From: Actinomycetota bacterium
Lineage (GTDB): Bacteria > Actinomycetota > Thermoleophilia > Solirubrobacterales > Solirubrobacteraceae
Direction: 5' to 3'
NCBI GenBank assembly: GCA_903970315.1
Contig: CAJCIJ010000339.1
Location: 1 to 8,304 of the forward strand
Length of the DNA stretch: 8,304 nucleotides
Part shown: positions 6,095 through 8,304 of the stretch, in pieces
Position numbering within the stretch: position 1 is the first letter of the stretch
Layout: each line of letters opens with the position of its first letter
Notes under the pieces: model-generated
The model's database searches: none
The model's input: only the letters and a program-made list of their open reading frames with translations
What the model was told of the DNA's origin: nothing
Program-made: the position numbers and the translations under genes

Positions 6095-6490
6095 CTAGCG
6101 GCGCAGCAGCGAGACCAGCTCGGCGCGCTGGCGCTCGGAGAGTCCGCCGATGGTCTTGCTCGGCGAGATCCTGCAACTCAGGAGCATCTTGTTGACCTTC
6201 ACGCGGCCGTACTTGGGCACTGCCAGCAGCATGTCAAACACCTTGGCGGTCTCCAGGTACTCCGGCGGATCCAGCAGCAGCTGGTGGATGGAGCTGCGGC
6301 CGGCTTTCAGGTCACGCTTCAGGCGGGCGCGCGCAGTGCGAATCTCGTTGGCTCGCGCGAGTGCGTCCATGCGCTGATTCAGAGAGCGCTCGGGGGTGCT
6401 CGGGGCGGTCTGGGGGGCCGGGAGGCGCTTGGCGGGGCCCTTGGTGTTGGTGGAGGATGTGGCTGAAGTCATCTGCGCCGCCGGGACCAT
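6095..6490 (-). CDS. mihF: Integration host factor, actinobacterial type (mIHF)
   Basis: mIHF is a nucleoid-associated DNA-binding protein of actinobacteria, unrelated to the HU-like IHF of E. coli. It bends or compacts DNA and was first known as a host factor for mycobacteriophage L5 integration. The 131-residue product has a disordered basic N-terminus (1-35) and then the family core: an Arg/Lys-rich helix ARANEIRTARARLKRDLKAG (45-64), SIHQLLLDPPEYLETAKVFDM (67-87), a helix-hairpin-helix-like VPKYGRVKVNKML (91-103) and the C-terminal RISPSKTIGGLSERQRAEL (107-125). This matches the mIHF fold order, including the G-x-G-K-x-K-type DNA-contact hairpin, here Y-G-R-V-K-V. Start: ATG at 6490, or ATG at 6472 six codons later; neither has a ribosome binding site. 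A promoter lies directly upstream, so it probably heads the mihF-gmk-rpoZ-coaBC transcript. Confidence 0.93.
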   Translation of the reverse strand: MVPAAQMTSATSSTNTKGPAKRLPAPQTAPSTPERSLNQRMDALARANEIRTARARLKRDLKAGRSSIHQLLLDPPEYLETAKVFDMLLAVPKYGRVKVNKMLLSCRISPSKTIGGLSERQRAELVSLLRR

Positions 6491-6499
6491 AGGGCGGCG

Positions 6500-6527
6500 A
6501 GTCTACACACCCCACGCTCACGATCAA
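6500..6527 (-). promoter_or_regulatory. Promoter candidate for mihF
   Basis: On the minus strand TTGATC (6527-6522; 4 of 6 to the TTGACA consensus), a 16-base spacer and TAGACT (6505-6500; 4 of 6 to TATAAT). The A of the first mihF ATG is the tenth base after the -10 hexamer, so the predicted start point is at or within a few bases of the ATG. With no ribosome binding site this suggests a leaderless or nearly leaderless mRNA. Confidence 0.5.
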
Positions 6528-6554
6528 GGGATGCTGGCCGAATTCACCTCGACT

Positions 6555-7613
6555 TTAACTTGAGGGTCGCGAGGGTTCACTGATTCTGCCGGTTTCTAGC
6601 TCATTTGCGGGGATTTTGATCCCGAAAGCGGTCGCAGCTGCGCCGTTGGGCGGCTCGTTGATGGCCTCAGATGTCCAAACGCCTCCAGATATCAACCCGG
6701 CGGCGATCGCCTCGGCGGCGCGTGGATCGCGAAAGTTCTCGGTACCCACCGCCACCAGGGTCGCCCCGACGTCCAACAGCTCACGCGCGTGTCGGGAGTT
6801 CTGCACGCCGCCCATCCCGATCACCGGAATGGAGACCCGGCTGGCGACGGCTGCGACGTGGGCAAGCGCGACCGAGCGCACCGCAGGACCCGACAGGCCG
6901 CCGGTCCCGCCGCCCAGCCACGGGGCCCACCCCGGCGCCTGCGTGTGACCGACGGCGCCGCTACCCGGGCCCGCTCGGGGTCGCGGTGGGGCCAACGCCA
7001 GCGCCCGCAGCGTGTTGATCAGCGAGACCGCGTCGGCTCCGCCGGCCTCGGCGCCCGCCGCGCACGCCGCCACGTCGGCGGCGTTGGGCGTGAGCTTGAC
7101 GATCAGCGGCTTTGACAGCAGCGGCCTTACGGCACCGACCACCCGCTCCAGCTGGGCCGGGTCCGAGCCGATGTCAAGACCGGTCTTGACGTTGGGGCAG
7201 GAGACGTTCAGCTCCACGGCATCTATCTCGGCCCGCTGCTGGCAGGCCTCACCCAGGCGCGCGATCTCGGCCTCGGTGGCTCCCATGACGTTGGTGATCA
7301 GCGGAACCGGCAGCTGCGCCAGCTGCGGCAGGTCGCGCGCCAGGTAGGCATCCAGTCCGACGTTTGGCAGCCCGATCGAGTTGATCATGCCCGCGCCGAC
7401 CTCCCACAGCCGCGGTGGCCGGTTGCCGGCTCTGGGCTCCAACGTGATCGTCTTTGACACGAACGCAGCGAAGGGGAAGTGGGTCGCGAACTGCTCGCCG
7501 AACACTGCCCGCGCGGCGATCGCGTCGTAGGTTCCCGACCCGTTGATGATGGGGTGCGCCAGCTCCAGCCCGCAGAAGCGCACGCCACGGCCGCTCACGC
7601 CGGGACCGCTCAT
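6555..7613 (-). CDS. pyrD: Dihydroorotate dehydrogenase B, catalytic (FMN) subunit
   Basis: Oxidises dihydroorotate to orotate in UMP synthesis; in class 1B the FMN subunit passes electrons to PyrK. Visible are GVRFCGLELAHPIINGSGTY (10-29), FVSKTITLEPRAGNRPPR (51-68), the class 1B active-site segment ELNVSCPNVKTG (134-145) with Cys139, the FMN Lys in LIVKLTPN (K173), the NT at 200-201, GGTGGLSGPA (235-244), IGMGGV (265-270) and AVGTENFRDP (288-297). At 352 residues it is about 45 longer than usual, from an insertion of roughly 15-20 residues before GGTGGLSGP (about 211-231, Pro/Gly-rich) and a C-terminal tail from about residue 308 that does not look like the family. The start overlaps the pyrK stop as ATGA. 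The tail and stop lie in a stretch of lower GC (about 56% over 6541-6660 by hand count). Confidence 0.96.
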   Translation of the reverse strand: MSGPGVSGRGVRFCGLELAHPIINGSGTYDAIAARAVFGEQFATHFPFAAFVSKTITLEPRAGNRPPRLWEVGAGMINSIGLPNVGLDAYLARDLPQLAQLPVPLITNVMGATEAEIARLGEACQQRAEIDAVELNVSCPNVKTGLDIGSDPAQLERVVGAVRPLLSKPLIVKLTPNAADVAACAAGAEAGGADAVSLINTLRALALAPPRPRAGPGSGAVGHTQAPGWAPWLGGGTGGLSGPAVRSVALAHVAAVASRVSIPVIGMGGVQNSRHARELLDVGATLVAVGTENFRDPRAAEAIAAGLISGGVWTSEAINEPPNGAAATAFGIKIPANELETGRISEPSRPSS

Positions 7614-8304
7614 GCCGGCGCTCCGGCATGCTCGGGCACGGCGTCCAGCAGCTCGGCATCAAGCACGGGACCGTCGATGCACAGGCGCGCGTAGGCGCCG
7701 GTGCGTGTGGCCACCACGCACCCGTAGCAGGCGCCGAAGCCGCAGGCCATGGGAGCCTCCAGCGCAAGCTGGGCGGGCACGGAGCGCTCGGCGCACAAGG
7801 CGCGGACGGCCTCCAGCATGCCTGCGGGCCCGCACGCGTAGACGCGCGCGTTGTCATCGGCGTCAAGCTCGGCCACCAGAGGTTCGGTGACCAGCCCGCC
7901 GCGTTGGCCGGAACCGTCCTGGGTGACGACAGTGGCATCTTCCAGCAGCGCCGCGCCAGCGGCGTGGCCGGCGTCGCGGAAGCCCAGCAGCACCGTCGGC
8001 CGGGGCGCCCCTCCATCGGCTCCGAGCCTGTCCTGGAGGATGGCCAGCGGCGCGATCCCCGCGCCGCCACCGACGAGGATCGCCCGCCGGTCATCGGCCT
8101 GGGAAATGTCAAATCCGTGGCCCAGCGGGCCCAGCAGCCACACCGCGTCGCCCGCGCCGAGCTCGCACAGCCTCCTTGAGCCGGGGCCGACGTCCTCCAA
8201 CAGGAAGTGCGCCTCACCGGCCGCGACGCGCGCCACCGAGAACGCACGCGGCAGGTAGGGGCGCTCATCGACGCCCCCGCCCCACCGCTCGGCGGCGGCG
8301 ATCA
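7610..8304 (-). CDS. pyrK: Dihydroorotate dehydrogenase B, electron transfer subunit (5' end outside window)
   Basis: PyrK is the FAD and [2Fe-2S] partner of PyrD that passes electrons from dihydroorotate oxidation to NAD+. The frame is open to the right edge, so the N-terminal beta strands are missing. The visible part starts within the FAD domain with RPYLPRAFSV (RxFS-type FAD site), then HFLLEDVGPGSRRL and WLLGPLGHGF. The NAD-binding half has GGGAGIAPLAIL, and YACGPAGMLEAV precedes the iron-sulphur domain. That domain has the PyrK pattern C-x4-C-x2-C-x12-C in APMACGFGACYGCVV...RLC (7744 down to 7679). All four cluster ligands are present. An internal GTG at 8236 could be mistaken for the start, but the family-typical FAD motif lies upstream of it. 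The stop overlaps the pyrD ATG by 4 bases, consistent with a stoichiometric complex. Confidence 0.96.
   Translation of the reverse strand, partial: IAAAERWGGGVDERPYLPRAFSVARVAAGEAHFLLEDVGPGSRRLCELGAGDAVWLLGPLGHGFDISQADDRRAILVGGGAGIAPLAILQDRLGADGGAPRPTVLLGFRDAGHAAGAALLEDATVVTQDGSGQRGGLVTEPLVAELDADDNARVYACGPAGMLEAVRALCAERSVPAQLALEAPMACGFGACYGCVVATRTGAYARLCIDGPVLDAELLDAVPEHAGAPA

Noticed and set aside
5961..6176. Small minus-strand frame between mihF and gmk as a possible extra gene
   Set aside because: More than a third overlaps the conserved end of mihF, it extends into gmk, and it has no ribosome binding site or recognisable pattern.
6530..6554. Possible terminator after pyrD
   Set aside because: No stem followed by a T run is present between the pyrD stop and the mihF promoter, so read-through into mihF remains possible.
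7249..8268. Minus-strand 339-codon frame spanning the pyrK-pyrD junction
   Set aside because: Out of frame with both clear genes, Arg/Trp/Cys-rich, no motif; a shadow.

Overview
The window looks like a chromosomal housekeeping segment from a GC-rich actinobacterium. A deep-branching lineage of the Thermoleophilia/Solirubrobacterales type is my best guess. The reasons are an actinobacterial-type integration host factor (mIHF) directly before gmk and rpoZ, a short omega subunit of characteristic sequence, GTG and TTG start codons, and very high GC. The class-level assignment is inference from protein character, not from a search.

Every gene I can support lies on the minus strand, so the region is read from right to left. 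At the right edge is the pyrimidine pair pyrK (5'-truncated by the window) and pyrD, joined by an ATGA overlap. A 64-base gap with a recognisable promoter separates pyrD from mihF. Next come gmk (guanylate kinase), rpoZ (omega, ATGA overlap with gmk), coaBC (coenzyme A synthesis) and a small TPR-repeat gene whose start lies inside the end of coaBC. A 159-base gap follows. It carries a weak promoter candidate and two hairpins, the second a strong intrinsic terminator that ends only about 22 bases before the likely rimP start. The left part is the classic translation/transcription cluster rimP, nusA, ylxR and infB; infB runs off the left edge within its G domain.

The first block makes pyrimidine precursors, GDP and CoA and supplies a nucleoid protein and an RNA polymerase subunit. 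The second block supplies 30S maturation (RimP), elongation/termination control (NusA), an RNA-binding protein (YlxR) and initiation (IF-2). The layout of the gap suggests that the terminator either insulates the two blocks or acts as an attenuator for the nusA operon.

I found no mobile element, CRISPR array, defence system, tRNA or rRNA. The points worth a second look are mostly small: a ylxR with no usual start codon in the right place, a Cys/His motif appended to NusA, the rimP leader, the near-leaderless mihF promoter, an atypical low-GC tail on PyrD, and an IF-2 linker repeat. None of these amounts to a clearly new biological system.
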